Assembly (NCBI GenBank): GCA_946499275.1
Contig: CAMMRL010000011.1
Span: 1 to 60,954, forward strand
From: an uncultured Clostridia bacterium
Lineage (GTDB): Bacteria; Bacillota; Clostridia; Oscillospirales; Acutalibacteraceae
Direction: 5' to 3'
DNA length: 60,954 bases
Below are positions 1 to 8,191 of this stretch, piece by piece; within the stretch, counting starts at the first letter, position 1, and each line of letters opens with the position of its first letter. The translations under genes were made by a program, and so were the position numbers. The notes under the pieces were generated by a model. The model did no database searches. It saw only the letters and a list, made by a program, of their open reading frames with translations, and was not told where the DNA came from.

Positions 1-1
1 G

Positions 2-307
2 CTAGATATCGCCGCGGACAGCGGGACGCCGATTGCCGCCATGTATTTCGGCGTGATCCAGGAAATCGGGGAGAACGATAGCTACGGCAAATATGTAAAA
101 ATTAATCACGGGAACGGTATCGTTGTGCTCTACGCCCATTGCTCTGAAGTCCTGGTGCACAAAGACGCGGTGATCCGCGCGGGGGAAACGGTAGCTAAAG
201 TCGGTTCCACCGGCGAATCCACCGGCTCCCACCTGCATATTGAGGTCAGGGTAAACGGTGTGGCCTATGATCCGGCCGACGTCGTCCCGATGGACGAGTA
301 TGCTTGA
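2..307 (+). CDS. M23-family (LytM/SpoIVFA-like) protein, 5'-truncated
   Basis: Only the C-terminal 101 residues lie in the window; the frame is open to the left edge. The visible part is an M23 (lysostaphin-type) beta-sheet domain: GTPIAA near the edge, then YAHCSE, and the C-terminal SHLHIEV with the HxH pair that binds zinc in active members. The next gene overlaps this stop by 8 bp and encodes a SpoIVFB-like protease. In Bacillus, SpoIVFA carries an M23-like domain and is encoded just before SpoIVFB, whose activity it controls in the mother-cell membrane around the forespore. By position this is therefore probably SpoIVFA-like. A cell-wall endopeptidase is the alternative, because the HxH is kept and the N-terminal membrane part cannot be seen. 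Confidence 0.8.
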   Translation, partial: LDIAADSGTPIAAMYFGVIQEIGENDSYGKYVKINHGNGIVVLYAHCSEVLVHKDAVIRAGETVAKVGSTGESTGSHLHIEVRVNGVAYDPADVVPMDEYA

Positions 308-887
308 GCTGCGGATACGCGGTGTGGAGGTGCAGCTCAGCCTGCTGTTCCCCGCGGCGGTGGTGGTGCTGCTTTCGCTGGACATGTCGGGGATGCCGCT
401 GTGGTGCATCGCCGCTTCCGCTATGCATGAAGCGGGGCATTTCCTCGCCCTTTACGCGCTGGGCGCCCGGCCGGCGGCCATCGGTGTCGGCCTGTTCGGC
501 GTGCGGATTGTGCAGGACCCCGCCGCCCGGCTGAGCTACATGGGAAGCTTTCTCGTCTCTCTGGCGGGACCGATGGTCAACCTGTTCACCTTTGCCGTGC
601 TGGCCATGACCACCGGGATGACCATGCCTGCAGCGGTCCACCTGAGTATCGGGAGCTTCAACTTGCTGCCGGTCGGCCCGCTTGACGGCGGACAGGCCCT
701 ATATTTTGCCCTGTCCGGTCGCTGGGGAGAGGAGCAAAGCGAGAAAATCGTACAGATTGTATCGATCCTCACCCTGGTCCCGCTCGCCATAGCAGGGTTC
801 TATCTGCTGATCCGCAGCGGGTACAATTTTACGCTGTTGGCGGTCAGCCTATACCTGGGGTTGCTTCTCCTGCTGAAAAAACGGTAA
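300..887 (+). CDS. spoIVFB: Site-2 protease, SpoIVFB-like (M50)
   Basis: A 195-residue polytopic membrane metalloprotease. HEAGH, the HExxH zinc site, lies near residue 43, and the second M50 motif, PLDGGQ, lies near residue 130; hydrophobic segments surround both. It lacks the PDZ domain found in RseP (a separate rseP lies near 35 kb) and has the short length of SpoIVFB, which processes pro-sigma-K by intramembrane proteolysis. The ATG at 300 overlaps the end of the upstream M23 gene, which suggests translational coupling. The frame is also open back to an ATG at 258, but MLELRIRG at 300 begins the natural N-terminus. The substrate is inferred from family and context. No CBS domain is visible, so ATP control through such a domain is not expected. 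Confidence 0.8.
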   Translation: MLELRIRGVEVQLSLLFPAAVVVLLSLDMSGMPLWCIAASAMHEAGHFLALYALGARPAAIGVGLFGVRIVQDPAARLSYMGSFLVSLAGPMVNLFTFAVLAMTTGMTMPAAVHLSIGSFNLLPVGPLDGGQALYFALSGRWGEEQSEKIVQIVSILTLVPLAIAGFYLLIRSGYNFTLLAVSLYLGLLLLLKKR

Positions 888-952
888 GGGAAGAGGACGC
901 CCTTCTACTTATGCCTATTTGGAGATGTCCTTCTCATATTCATGCTAGTACA

Positions 953-1002
953 AAAACGCACCCTGTGCCGTTCCCATCCGGTACAGGGTGCGTTTCCTTT
1001 TC
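953..1002. terminator. Bidirectional intrinsic terminator
   Basis: A 13-bp stem (954-966 with 983-995) contains the repeated ACGCACCCTGT. It is flanked by A-rich sequence on the left and T-rich sequence on the right, so it can end both the spoIVFB transcript and the converging radical-SAM transcript. Confidence 0.8.
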
Positions 1003-1019
1003 CATTCCTTGGGTATGAA

Positions 1020-1679
1020 TTAGCAAAAGGGGAGGTTTTCCCCGCAAAAAAGCCCGGTGCGCAGTACACGGCAGTCCGCCGCCTGTTCGACGCCGGTGCA
1101 TTCCTTTACAAACGCGTTGTACGCCGCGGCAATCAGTGCGGGATTGATCGTTTCGTTGCTGCCGCAGGGGAGGGTGACTTCCATTATACCTTCTCCATCC
1201 TGGCTCGGCGTATATACCGCCCCGGCTAGGGACGGCTTCAGGTCGACCGGCTTCATCCCGCCTTTTTTCGTGCGCTTTTCGACGAGTATTGCGTCCTGCG
1301 CCAGGAACGCTGCCATCTGGGACAATTCCCCGGTAAAGGTCAGGCGGTACCGTGCCGTCTCCAGTTCCCCCGCCTTATGCACTGGTTCCGCTGCTGAAAC
1401 AGCAGCCAGCCCTTCCGGGAGGACGGCGTTCAGCCGCCGTACGATTTCGTCCTCCGGCACATCTTCCAGTAGGCGGAGATCCATGCTCTCGGCCAACCCC
1501 TCAAAGCCGAGGGAGAGGGGGGCGGCAAAGGTCAAGTACGGATGTTTGTTGAACCCTTCGGTATACCAGATCGGCAGCCCGGCGCGGCGGACGGCGCGGG
1601 TCATCGCCCGGGTGAGGTCGAGATGGGAAATGTACCGGGCGCGCCCGGTTTTCCGGAAACGAATCCTAATTTCTCGCAT
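1020..1679 (-). CDS. TIGR03936/DUF2344 radical-SAM-associated protein
   Basis: 219 residues. The opening (IRIRFRKTGRARYISHLDL) and the segment GFNKHPYLTFAAPLSLG are typical of the DUF2344 family, which is nearly always encoded beside, or fused to, the TIGR03960 radical SAM protein. It overlaps that partner by 14 bp, so the two are co-transcribed and probably translationally coupled. The biochemical role is not established. In other clostridia the pair often precedes ribonuclease G and the rplU-rpmA genes, which suggests a link to RNA or ribosome modification; those genes are not found here. Confidence 0.85.
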   Translation of the reverse strand: MREIRIRFRKTGRARYISHLDLTRAMTRAVRRAGLPIWYTEGFNKHPYLTFAAPLSLGFEGLAESMDLRLLEDVPEDEIVRRLNAVLPEGLAAVSAAEPVHKAGELETARYRLTFTGELSQMAAFLAQDAILVEKRTKKGGMKPVDLKPSLAGAVYTPSQDGEGIMEVTLPCGSNETINPALIAAAYNAFVKECTGVEQAADCRVLRTGLFCGENLPFC

Positions 1680-3510
1680 TGGTGCATACCCCTCCTTTCC
1701 AGCGGGCGGCGCCGCAGCCGGAACAAGATTGCCGGCAGTTCGGCGTAGTTTGGCTTTCGTGCGCCCTGCGGTTTTCCGCCGCCAGGAACGCTTTGGTCAC
1801 GCCGTAATCAAGATGATCCCACGGCAGGACCTCCGAAAAATCCCGCCGCCGGTTGGCGTAAAAAGCGGGATCCAGGCCGAGATCGCGGAATACGTCCAGC
1901 CAGGTCTGCAGCGAAAAATGCTCCGACCAGGAATCCCGCTTGCAGCCGCGGCGGAAGGCTTCCTCCATCACGGCGCAAAGCCGCCTGTCGCCGCGGGCAA
2001 ACACCCCTTCCAGAAAGCTGACCTGCGCGTCATGCCAGTGCAGGGAAACCTTTTTTGTCGTGACCGAGACCCGCAAATGCCGTTGCTTTTCCTCCAGCTC
2101 TTCGATCGTGTCCTGCGGCTCCCACTGGAAGGGGGTGAAGGGTTTGGGCACAAAGCAGGACACGCTGACCGAGACGTTGACGCCCTTGCCCTTTGGTTTA
2201 TTGGGGTTGTAGTAGTAGCAGTTCACAATTTTCTGCGCCAATTCGGCGATCCCCGCTACGTCTTCCAGCGTTTCGGTCGGCAGGCCCATCATAAAATACA
2301 GCTTGACCGCCGTCCACCCGGCGGAGAACGCCTTTTTCGCCGTATCCAGGATTTCCGGTTCCGACAGGTTTTTATTGATGGCATCCCGCAAGCGCTGGGT
2401 GCCCGCTTCCGGGGCAAAGGTCAGGCCGCTGCGGCGGAGCACATTGAGCTTGGCTGCCAGCTCCTCCGAAAAGCCGTCCACCCGCAGGGAGGGGAGGGAG
2501 ATGTTGGTCTGCTCTTTCTCCGCCCAGTCGAGCAGCATGGGCAGAAGCTTCTCTAGCTCAGTGTAATCGCTGGTGGACAGGGAGGAGAGGGAGAATTCCT
2601 CGTATCCGGTGTTTTCACACAGCGCATGGCTTTGCGCGTTGATGGTCTCCGCCGACTTTTCCCGCACCGGCCGGTAGATGAATCCGGCCTGGCAGAACCG
2701 GCAGCCCCGGATGCAGCCGCGGAAAATCTCGCTCATCGCCCGGTCATGCACGATATCGATAAACGGGACCACAAATCGGTCGGGGTAATACGCCGCGTCC
2801 ATATCCAAGATAATCCGCTTGCGCACCTTTTCCGGCGCACCGTCCTTCGGCGTGACCGAAGCGACGGTGCCGTCCTCATGGTACTGGACTTCGTACAGCG
2901 AGGGGACGTACACCCCTTCGATCTGCGCGGCCTCGCGGAGAAAATCCTCACGATGGAATCCCGTCGCTTTGTGCCGGCGATAGAGCTCAAACAACTCCAG
3001 ATTGACCTCTTCCCCTTCTCCCAGGGTGAACAGGTCGATAAAATCGGCGATCGGTTCCGGATTGCAGGCGCAGGGACCGCCGGCAATCACCAGGGGACAG
3101 CCGTCCCCCCGGTCGGCGGAACGGAGCGGGATTCCCGCCAGATCGAGCATATTGAGGATGGCGGTAAAGCTCAGCTCATACTGCAAGGTAAACCCCACAA
3201 AATCAAAGGTGTCGATCGGGTCGCGGCTTTCCAGCCCGAAAAGTTTTACGCCGTTTTCCCGCATCAGCGCTTCCATATCCACGTCTGGGGCGAACACCCG
3301 CTCGCACCACACGTCCGGCTGCGCGTTGAACAGGCCGTACAGCAGCTTCATCCCGAGGTGGGACATCCCGACTTCATAAATGTCCGGAAAGCAAAAAGCA
3401 AAGCGGATGCCGACCGCGCCCTTTTCCTTTACGACGCTGTTCAGTTCCCCGCCGGTATACCGGCCGGGCTTTTGCACCTTCATAAACAGTTGTTCAAGCG
3501 TTGGATTCAT
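1666..3510 (-). CDS. TIGR03960 B12-binding-domain radical SAM protein
   Basis: 614 residues. The N-terminal third resembles a cobalamin-binding-like domain, followed by the radical SAM core with CIRGCRFC (the CxxxCxxC cluster motif) near residue 260. The C-terminus ends in a Cys-rich tail (CRQSCSGCG) that could carry a second metal or cluster. The ATG at 3510 was chosen because GGGAG sits 8 bases upstream of it; an in-frame ATG 15 bases earlier lacks a well-spaced ribosome binding site. It is first in a two-gene unit with the DUF2344 protein, behind a good promoter at 3566-3594. The reaction is unknown. Family membership is secure. Confidence 0.88.
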   Translation of the reverse strand: MNPTLEQLFMKVQKPGRYTGGELNSVVKEKGAVGIRFAFCFPDIYEVGMSHLGMKLLYGLFNAQPDVWCERVFAPDVDMEALMRENGVKLFGLESRDPIDTFDFVGFTLQYELSFTAILNMLDLAGIPLRSADRGDGCPLVIAGGPCACNPEPIADFIDLFTLGEGEEVNLELFELYRRHKATGFHREDFLREAAQIEGVYVPSLYEVQYHEDGTVASVTPKDGAPEKVRKRIILDMDAAYYPDRFVVPFIDIVHDRAMSEIFRGCIRGCRFCQAGFIYRPVREKSAETINAQSHALCENTGYEEFSLSSLSTSDYTELEKLLPMLLDWAEKEQTNISLPSLRVDGFSEELAAKLNVLRRSGLTFAPEAGTQRLRDAINKNLSEPEILDTAKKAFSAGWTAVKLYFMMGLPTETLEDVAGIAELAQKIVNCYYYNPNKPKGKGVNVSVSVSCFVPKPFTPFQWEPQDTIEELEEKQRHLRVSVTTKKVSLHWHDAQVSFLEGVFARGDRRLCAVMEEAFRRGCKRDSWSEHFSLQTWLDVFRDLGLDPAFYANRRRDFSEVLPWDHLDYGVTKAFLAAENRRAHESQTTPNCRQSCSGCGAARWKGGVCTNARN

Positions 3511-3565
3511 TCCGTTGTCTCCCATCCTGCCGCATTATGGGCCAAATTTCGATTGGAATTCCTTT

Positions 3566-3594
3566 ATTATACCGGTTTCCGCCCGCCATTGCAA
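3566..3594 (-). promoter_or_regulatory. Sigma-A-type promoter for the radical SAM pair
   Basis: Minus-strand TTGCAA (3589-3594), 17-bp spacer, TATAAT (3566-3571), about 55 bases before the ATG at 3510. Confidence 0.7.
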
Positions 3595-3640
3595 CGTTTC
3601 GTGTTTCGATTATTAAAAGCGATTAACTAAGGAGAAATAT

Positions 3641-3669
3641 TTGCCTTCCCGGGAAGAGTATGGTACACT
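3641..3669 (+). promoter_or_regulatory. Sigma-A-type promoter for the DUF2079 gene
   Basis: TTGCCT (3641-3646), 17-bp spacer ending in TGG (an extended -10), TACACT (3664-3669). It is divergent from the promoter at 3566-3594. Confidence 0.65.
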
Positions 3670-3735
3670 GTCAATGATTTCAGGGCGGGGAAGGGCTTTT
3701 GCCTGATCAGAGAAAAAGCGGGAGGGGATGGCTCC

Positions 3736-5541
3736 GTGCGGATTAACGAGCGGCCGTTCGTAGAGATTATAAAGGGCTGGAACGGGGAACAGCTCTGGAC
3801 GCGCCTGCTGTCGGGCTGGTTTGTCGCCTGTTCCATCAGCATACTGCAAGGGAAGGTCGGCTTCGATACGCTCGGCTTTGTATCCGGTGTCAATACGCCG
3901 CTGTTTCTGGTTATCATCGCCGTTGTATTCGGGCTGATAACCCTTCTCAAGCAGTGCAGCCGCCTGCCCGTGGACGCGTGGGCCCTGGGTGCGACCGCCC
4001 TCGTTTACGGGCTGCTGATCGCCGGGCGGAACCGGAATTTTTATTTTGGCCTTGGGGTGATTGTCGCGCTGTCGTTTATCGGGTATTACCTGCTGCGCGA
4101 CGACAAGCTGGGGTTGGGGAAACGGGAAGTCAGCAAAAAAGCCGCTATTGCCGTCATCGCGGCGGCCGGCACCTTTTTCGCCGTATATGTCGGCGGGCTG
4201 ACCGCGCTGCGGTATCTGAACTATTCCACCTCGACCTATGACTTCGGTATTTTCGCGCAAATGTTCCATCATATGAAGGAAACGCTGATCCCCAACTCCA
4301 CATGTGAGCGTAATGTGCTGCTTTCCCACTTTGCCATCCATTTATCGCCGATTTACTATCTGTTGCTGCCCGGCTATCTGCTGTTCCCGTCCCCGGTTTA
4401 CCTGCAGGTCATGCAGGGGCTGGTGGTCGCCAGCGGTGTCATCCCGCTCTGCCTTCTGGCCAGGCATTTTTGCCTGTCCAACAAGGTGACGGCGGCGCTG
4501 AGTGTAGTTTATGCGCTGTACCCGGCGATGGCGGGAAGCTGCTTTTACGATATCCATGAAAACATGTTCCTGACCCCGCTGCTGCTCTGGACTTTCTATT
4601 TCATAGAAAAACAGAAGTGGCCTTTTGTCTATCTGTTTGCTTTCCTGACCTGCCTGGTCAAGGAGGACGCCCCGGTATATATCGCTTGCCTGGCGCTGTT
4701 TCTTTTCATTTCCCGCAAAGACCGTATCAACGGTTCGCTGCTGTTTCTGGGGGCGGTCGCGTATTTTTGTATTGCTATGCTTCTCCTGCAAAGCATGGGG
4801 CAGGGGGTGATGATCGGCCGGTACGACAACTTCATGAGCGATACGGACCTTGGTCTAGTCAGCGTTTTCAAAACATTGCTGCTTAATCCCGCTTATCTGA
4901 TTAATGAAGTATTTAACGCGGAAAAGCTGATTTATATGGTTACGATGCTGCTTCCCCTGGCCTGCCTGCCGCTTCTGAACCGGAAGCTGACACAGCTTTT
5001 CCTGGTGGTGCCGTTTTTGCTGGTCAATTTGATGAGCGACTATCCCTATCAGCATTCGCTGCTGTTTCAGTACAATTTCGGCACTATGGCCTTCTTCTTT
5101 TATCTGGCGGTGATGAACCTGAAGGAGCTTGGCCCTCGCTTCCGGCGTGTCGCCCTGCCGTTTATGGTAACGGCTTCCGCGGTCTTTTTTCTTGTCAATG
5201 TCGGTGGATACACCGACAACCTGCGCTCGTTTATCGCGAACCGGGAGCAGAACCAAAAGCTTAACGCCTATCTGGAGGCCATCCCGGAAGATGCGTCCGT
5301 ACAGGCGACCGGCTACCTTGTGCCGAAACTGTCCAACCGGATGGTGATCTATGACTACAGCTATAACCAGGAGAGCGTCTCCCCTCATGAGACGGAGTAT
5401 GTCGTTCTCGACCTGCGCCCGGGCAGGGAAAGGGGGATGGATGCGGCGGTGAAAGCCTATCAGGAGGACGGCTATGAAACCGTCGTTTACGAAGAAGAGC
5501 TGGTGGCCGTCCTTCGCAATGGGGATATGAGCGGATCCTAG
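3736..5541 (+). CDS. DUF2079 family polytopic membrane protein
   Basis: 601 residues with about a dozen hydrophobic segments. The signature region is near residues 155-175: NYSTSTYDFGIFAQ, equivalent to the FDLGIF box of DUF2079, followed by a loop containing SHFAIHLSPIYYLLLP. The family is thought to resemble GT-C glycosyltransferases that use polyprenyl-phosphate sugars, but no substrate is established. The hydrophilic C-terminal 100 residues should lie outside the membrane. The start is GTG 3736, with GGAGG at 3721-3725; an ATG at 3728 is out of frame. It is a single gene with its own promoter. Confidence 0.8.
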   Translation: MRINERPFVEIIKGWNGEQLWTRLLSGWFVACSISILQGKVGFDTLGFVSGVNTPLFLVIIAVVFGLITLLKQCSRLPVDAWALGATALVYGLLIAGRNRNFYFGLGVIVALSFIGYYLLRDDKLGLGKREVSKKAAIAVIAAAGTFFAVYVGGLTALRYLNYSTSTYDFGIFAQMFHHMKETLIPNSTCERNVLLSHFAIHLSPIYYLLLPGYLLFPSPVYLQVMQGLVVASGVIPLCLLARHFCLSNKVTAALSVVYALYPAMAGSCFYDIHENMFLTPLLLWTFYFIEKQKWPFVYLFAFLTCLVKEDAPVYIACLALFLFISRKDRINGSLLFLGAVAYFCIAMLLLQSMGQGVMIGRYDNFMSDTDLGLVSVFKTLLLNPAYLINEVFNAEKLIYMVTMLLPLACLPLLNRKLTQLFLVVPFLLVNLMSDYPYQHSLLFQYNFGTMAFFFYLAVMNLKELGPRFRRVALPFMVTASAVFFLVNVGGYTDNLRSFIANREQNQKLNAYLEAIPEDASVQATGYLVPKLSNRMVIYDYSYNQESVSPHETEYVVLDLRPGRERGMDAAVKAYQEDGYETVVYEEELVAVLRNGDMSGS

Positions 5542-5650
5542 TCGGATACGCGAGGTTCCATAGCAGTGAAATTCACCATTGGAATAGCCAAAATATCTTA
5601 TGGATTTCGTTTTATACTTTTACTTGAAAAGAGACTTATAAATTATACGC

Positions 5651-5679
5651 TTGCATTTATCATACAGGTGTGATATACT
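5651..5679 (+). promoter_or_regulatory. Strong sigma-A promoter for rplS
   Basis: TTGCAT (5651-5656), 17-bp spacer, TATACT (5674-5679), with TGA just before the -10. Transcription should start near 5686, giving a leader of about 134 bases. Confidence 0.8.
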
Positions 5680-5685
5680 ATATCG

Positions 5686-5819
5686 GTGTTTTAGTGTCCG
5701 CGGAGTCTGCCAGGACTTCGTGGGGGTTAATGCCAGGCGAAAGCACGACATTAAAGCGGGCAGTCCTCTGCCATCCGTTGATGGGCAAGAATGTCTGAAA
5801 ATCAAGGAGGATTTTGTAA
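5686..5819 (+). promoter_or_regulatory. Candidate structured leader of rplS (L19 leader-like)
   Basis: The leader is unusually long for a 114-residue gene and can fold. AGGACT (5712-5717) pairs with AGTCCT (5762-5767), and a second hairpin forms from TGCCATC (5769-5775) and GATGGGCA (5780-5787, one bulged G). The ribosome binding site AAGGAGGAT follows at about 5803-5811. L19 leaders that allow feedback by the protein are known in Firmicutes. Assignment to that family is an inference from position and length, not from a consensus match. Confidence 0.45.
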
Positions 5820-6164
5820 ATGGACGCTCTGAAAACCATGGCTGCGAGCAGCATCAAGGAAACCGTCCCGGAATTTGCCGTAGGCGACACGGTCCGTGTG
5901 GACGTGAAGATCCGAGAAGGTGAACGCGAAAGAATTCAGGCCTTTGAAGGCACGGTCATCGCGAAGAAGGGCAGCGGCGTTGCCGAAACCTTCACCGTCC
6001 GCCGCGTTTCATACGGTGTCGGCGTGGAACGTGTGTTCCCGTTGCATTCCCCGAATGTGGAAGCGGTCAAGGTGATCCGTTACGGTAAGGTCCGCCGGAG
6101 CAAGCTGTACTACCTGCGCGACCGCGTGGGCAAGGCGGCGAAGGTCAAAGAACAGATCCGCTAA
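5820..6164 (+). CDS. rplS: Ribosomal protein L19
   Basis: 114 residues, the usual length of bL19. Conserved stretches include [15 protein letters not shown], the turn [12 protein letters not shown] and the C-terminal [16 protein letters not shown]19 binds 23S rRNA at the interface with the small subunit. In many Firmicutes it closes the rpsP-rimM-trmD-rplS operon. Here those genes are absent upstream; rplS has its own strong promoter and is followed at once by a terminator, so it is transcribed alone. Confidence 0.98.
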   Translation: MDALKTMAASSIKETVPEFAVGDTVRVDVKIREGERERIQAFEGTVIAKKGSGVAETFTVRRVSYGVGVERVFPLHSPNVEAVKVIRYGKVRRSKLYYLRDRVGKAAKVKEQIR

Positions 6165-6167
6165 AGG

Positions 6168-6196
6168 AAAAGAGGACGGAAACGTCCTCTTTTTTC
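6168..6196 (+). terminator. Intrinsic terminator of rplS
   Basis: An 11-bp perfect stem (6168-6178 with 6183-6193) with a GAAA loop and a following T-run. Confidence 0.92.
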
Positions 6197-6322
6197 TTAT
6201 CCCGGACAGGAACCGTGCAACGCCGTTTGCCGGTAGTGGGCAGCGTCACCATTTTGATTACGGGATGGTACTTGGTATTTTCAGGAGATTGAAGGAAATT
6301 TCCGTTTTCCGTTTCCTTTATC

Positions 6323-6351
6323 TTTATCTATCGTATGAATTATGGTATACT
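6323..6351 (+). promoter_or_regulatory. Extended -10 promoter for the signal peptidase cluster
   Basis: TGG followed by TATACT (6346-6351), with a weak -35 (TTATCT, 6323-6328) at 17-bp spacing. Transcription from here excludes the upstream in-frame start at 6265. Confidence 0.65.
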
Positions 6352-6447
6352 GTTCCAGTAAGCACAACGGCGGCATTGCCTGAATCCGCCGGTTATGATT
6401 CTGCTTCTACGTCGCTATGGGGCGATAACAAACGGGGGATTTTGGGT

Positions 6448-7035
6448 ATGTTACAGACGAACCAAGAAATCGATCAATCCGAAGAAGTGCAGGAGGGGTT
6501 CGACCCGCCGAAGGAAACGGCGGTTTCCGGCCTGTACGATTGGGTCAGCGCCGCGATATTCGCCCTGGTCCTGGTTACGCTGGTTTTTTCCTTTTTTTTC
6601 CGCATTGTGGAGGTGGACGGCGATTCCATGAACCCCACGCTCTGGAACACGGAACGCCTGATCACCAGCCGTCTTGCCTATTCGCCACAGCGAGGGGACA
6701 TTGTGATTATCAACCGCTACACCAAAGAACCGCTTGTAAAACGGATCATCGCTGTCGGAGGGGACCGGCTGCGGATAGACGAGGAAGGCGGCGGCGTTTA
6801 CGTCAATGGCGAAAAGCTGGAGGAAGACTATATCCAGGGAATAACCTATCCGCTATATTTCGGTACGGAGGAACAAACCGTGCCGGAAGGCTGCGTATTT
6901 GTCATGGGAGACAACCGGCAAAACTCCACCGACAGCCGCTATATGGACGTGGTAGGGTTTGTCAAGGAGAGCGACTTGATCGGCAAGGCGGTCTTCCGCT
7001 TCCTTCCGCTGAGCCGGTTCGGCGGCCTTTATTAA
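6448..7035 (+). CDS. lepB: Signal peptidase I, first of three tandem copies
   Basis: 195 residues. A 27-residue acidic cytoplasmic tail leads into one membrane anchor after GLYDW. Catalytic Ser is about residue 60 in GDSMNPTL, and general-base Lys about residue 98 in LVKRIIAVGGD; MGDNRQNSTDSR is the conserved box E. It removes signal peptides from Sec- and Tat-exported proteins on the outer face of the membrane. ATG 6448 was chosen because it has GGGGG 9 bases upstream and lies after the promoter; the frame is open back to 6265. The upstream 61 codons look non-coding. Confidence 0.93.
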   Translation: MLQTNQEIDQSEEVQEGFDPPKETAVSGLYDWVSAAIFALVLVTLVFSFFFRIVEVDGDSMNPTLWNTERLITSRLAYSPQRGDIVIINRYTKEPLVKRIIAVGGDRLRIDEEGGGVYVNGEKLEEDYIQGITYPLYFGTEEQTVPEGCVFVMGDNRQNSTDSRYMDVVGFVKESDLIGKAVFRFLPLSRFGGLY

Positions 7036-7066
7036 AAGATTGGGAGCCATAAGGGATGATTGGATC

Positions 7067-7648
7067 ATGAGTTATCGAGGACGGCATGTGCGTCCGGCCA
7101 GCATAAAGGAAAAACAGTCCGCCGTCGCCGGGCTTTACGATTGGGTGGGAGCCGCTATTTTTTCCTTGGCGTTTGTGGCGCTGGTGTTTACCTTTTTCTT
7201 CCGTTTCGTCGGCGTGGTAGGGAAATCCATGCTCCCCACCCTGCATGACGGCGACCGTCTGGTGATTACCCGCCTGTTTTACCAGCCCAAACGCGGGGAT
7301 ATCGTGATCATCAATATGCATGACGACGAACCTCTCGTCAAACGGGTGATTGCAGTGGAAGGCGACCGGCTACGGATCGATGAGGAAGGAAACGGTGTTT
7401 ACGTCAACGGCGAGAAGCTGACGGAATTTTATATTCAGGGAGACACCTATCCGGGAAGCTTCGGCACGCAGGAACAGACTGTGCCGGACGGCTGCCTGTT
7501 TGTGATGGGGGATAACCGGGAGCATTCCAAAGACAGCCGGGATACAGCAAACGTCGGATTTGTGAAAAAATCCGATTTGGTCGGCAAGGCGATTTTCCGC
7601 TTTTATCCCTTCAGCCAAGCGAAGGTGCTGGATGGAAGCGCAGCGTAA
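7067..7648 (+). CDS. lepB: Signal peptidase I, second tandem copy
   Basis: 193 residues: a short basic N-terminus, GLYDW, one membrane anchor, catalytic Ser about residue 54 in GKSMLPTL, Lys about residue 92 in LVKRVIAVEGD, and MGDNREHSKDSR. It is closest to the first copy; GDRLRIDEEG, VYVNGEKL and GTEEQTVP/GTQEQTVP match almost exactly. This indicates local duplication. The gene starts about 30 bases after the first copy ends. ATG 7067 is preferred, with AAGGGA upstream; a TTG at 7040 is an in-frame alternative. The copies may differ in preprotein preference, but the sequence does not show this. Confidence 0.92.
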   Translation: MSYRGRHVRPASIKEKQSAVAGLYDWVGAAIFSLAFVALVFTFFFRFVGVVGKSMLPTLHDGDRLVITRLFYQPKRGDIVIINMHDDEPLVKRVIAVEGDRLRIDEEGNGVYVNGEKLTEFYIQGDTYPGSFGTQEQTVPDGCLFVMGDNREHSKDSRDTANVGFVKKSDLVGKAIFRFYPFSQAKVLDGSAA

Positions 7649-8180
7649 GGCGGGGCAGGCGATGCGCCGGATCAACGGCCTGTACGACTGGATCGGCGCC
7701 GCGGTATTCGCCTTAATATGCTTTGGGGGCCTATTTGTCTTCCTGATCCGCGTGGTCGGCGTGGACGGCAATTCCATGGAACCAACTCTCAAAAACGGGG
7801 AACGGCTGGTGGTTACCGCCTTCTACGGCAAAGCGGGACGCGGGGATGTGGTGATCGTGGACCGTACCGACGCATCGCCGCTCGTCAAGCGGGTGATTGC
7901 GGTGGGCGGCGATCAAATCGCCATCGATCCGGATACCTTCCAGGTGGTCTTGAACGGGTGCCCTTTGAAGGAAGATTACACGAAAGGGAAAACCCTGCCG
8001 CGCGATTTCGGTACCGGAAGCCGCCGTATACCGGAAGGATACGTGGTGGTGATGGGAGATAATCGTGAAAACTCGCACGACAGCCGTTCGGCGGATATCG
8101 GGCTGATTTCGGAAGACCGGATCTTTGGCCGGGTTTTATTCCGCTTTTATCCGCTGTATAAGGCCGGTTGGATTGAATAA
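7632..8180 (+). CDS. lepB: Signal peptidase I, third tandem copy
   Basis: 182 residues, overlapping the second copy by 17 bp, so coupled translation is likely. Ser about residue 48 in GNSMEPTL, Lys about residue 86 in LVKRVIAVGGD, and MGDNRENSHDSR are all kept, so it should be active. It again starts with GLYDW before the anchor, but its catalytic core has diverged more than copies one and two (for example GGDQIAIDPDTFQVVLNG where they have RLRIDEEG), so it is the oldest split of the three. It sits 11 bases before rbgA, matching the common lepB-rbgA-rnhB order. It is probably the ancestral copy of the cluster. Confidence 0.93.
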   Translation: MEAQRKAGQAMRRINGLYDWIGAAVFALICFGGLFVFLIRVVGVDGNSMEPTLKNGERLVVTAFYGKAGRGDVVIVDRTDASPLVKRVIAVGGDQIAIDPDTFQVVLNGCPLKEDYTKGKTLPRDFGTGSRRIPEGYVVVMGDNRENSHDSRSADIGLISEDRIFGRVLFRFYPLYKAGWIE

Positions 8181-8191
8181 AGGGGATAGTT

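Noticed and set aside
1057-2556. Plus-strand ORF of 499 codons opposite the radical SAM genes
   Set aside because: It is antisense to two clearly conserved genes, its translation is rich in Arg, Gly and Pro without any motif, and it has no ribosome binding site. GC-rich third positions keep the opposite frame open.
6265-6447. N-terminal extension of the first signal peptidase
   Set aside because: An extended -10 promoter lies at 6346-6351 inside it, and ATG 6448 has a ribosome binding site.
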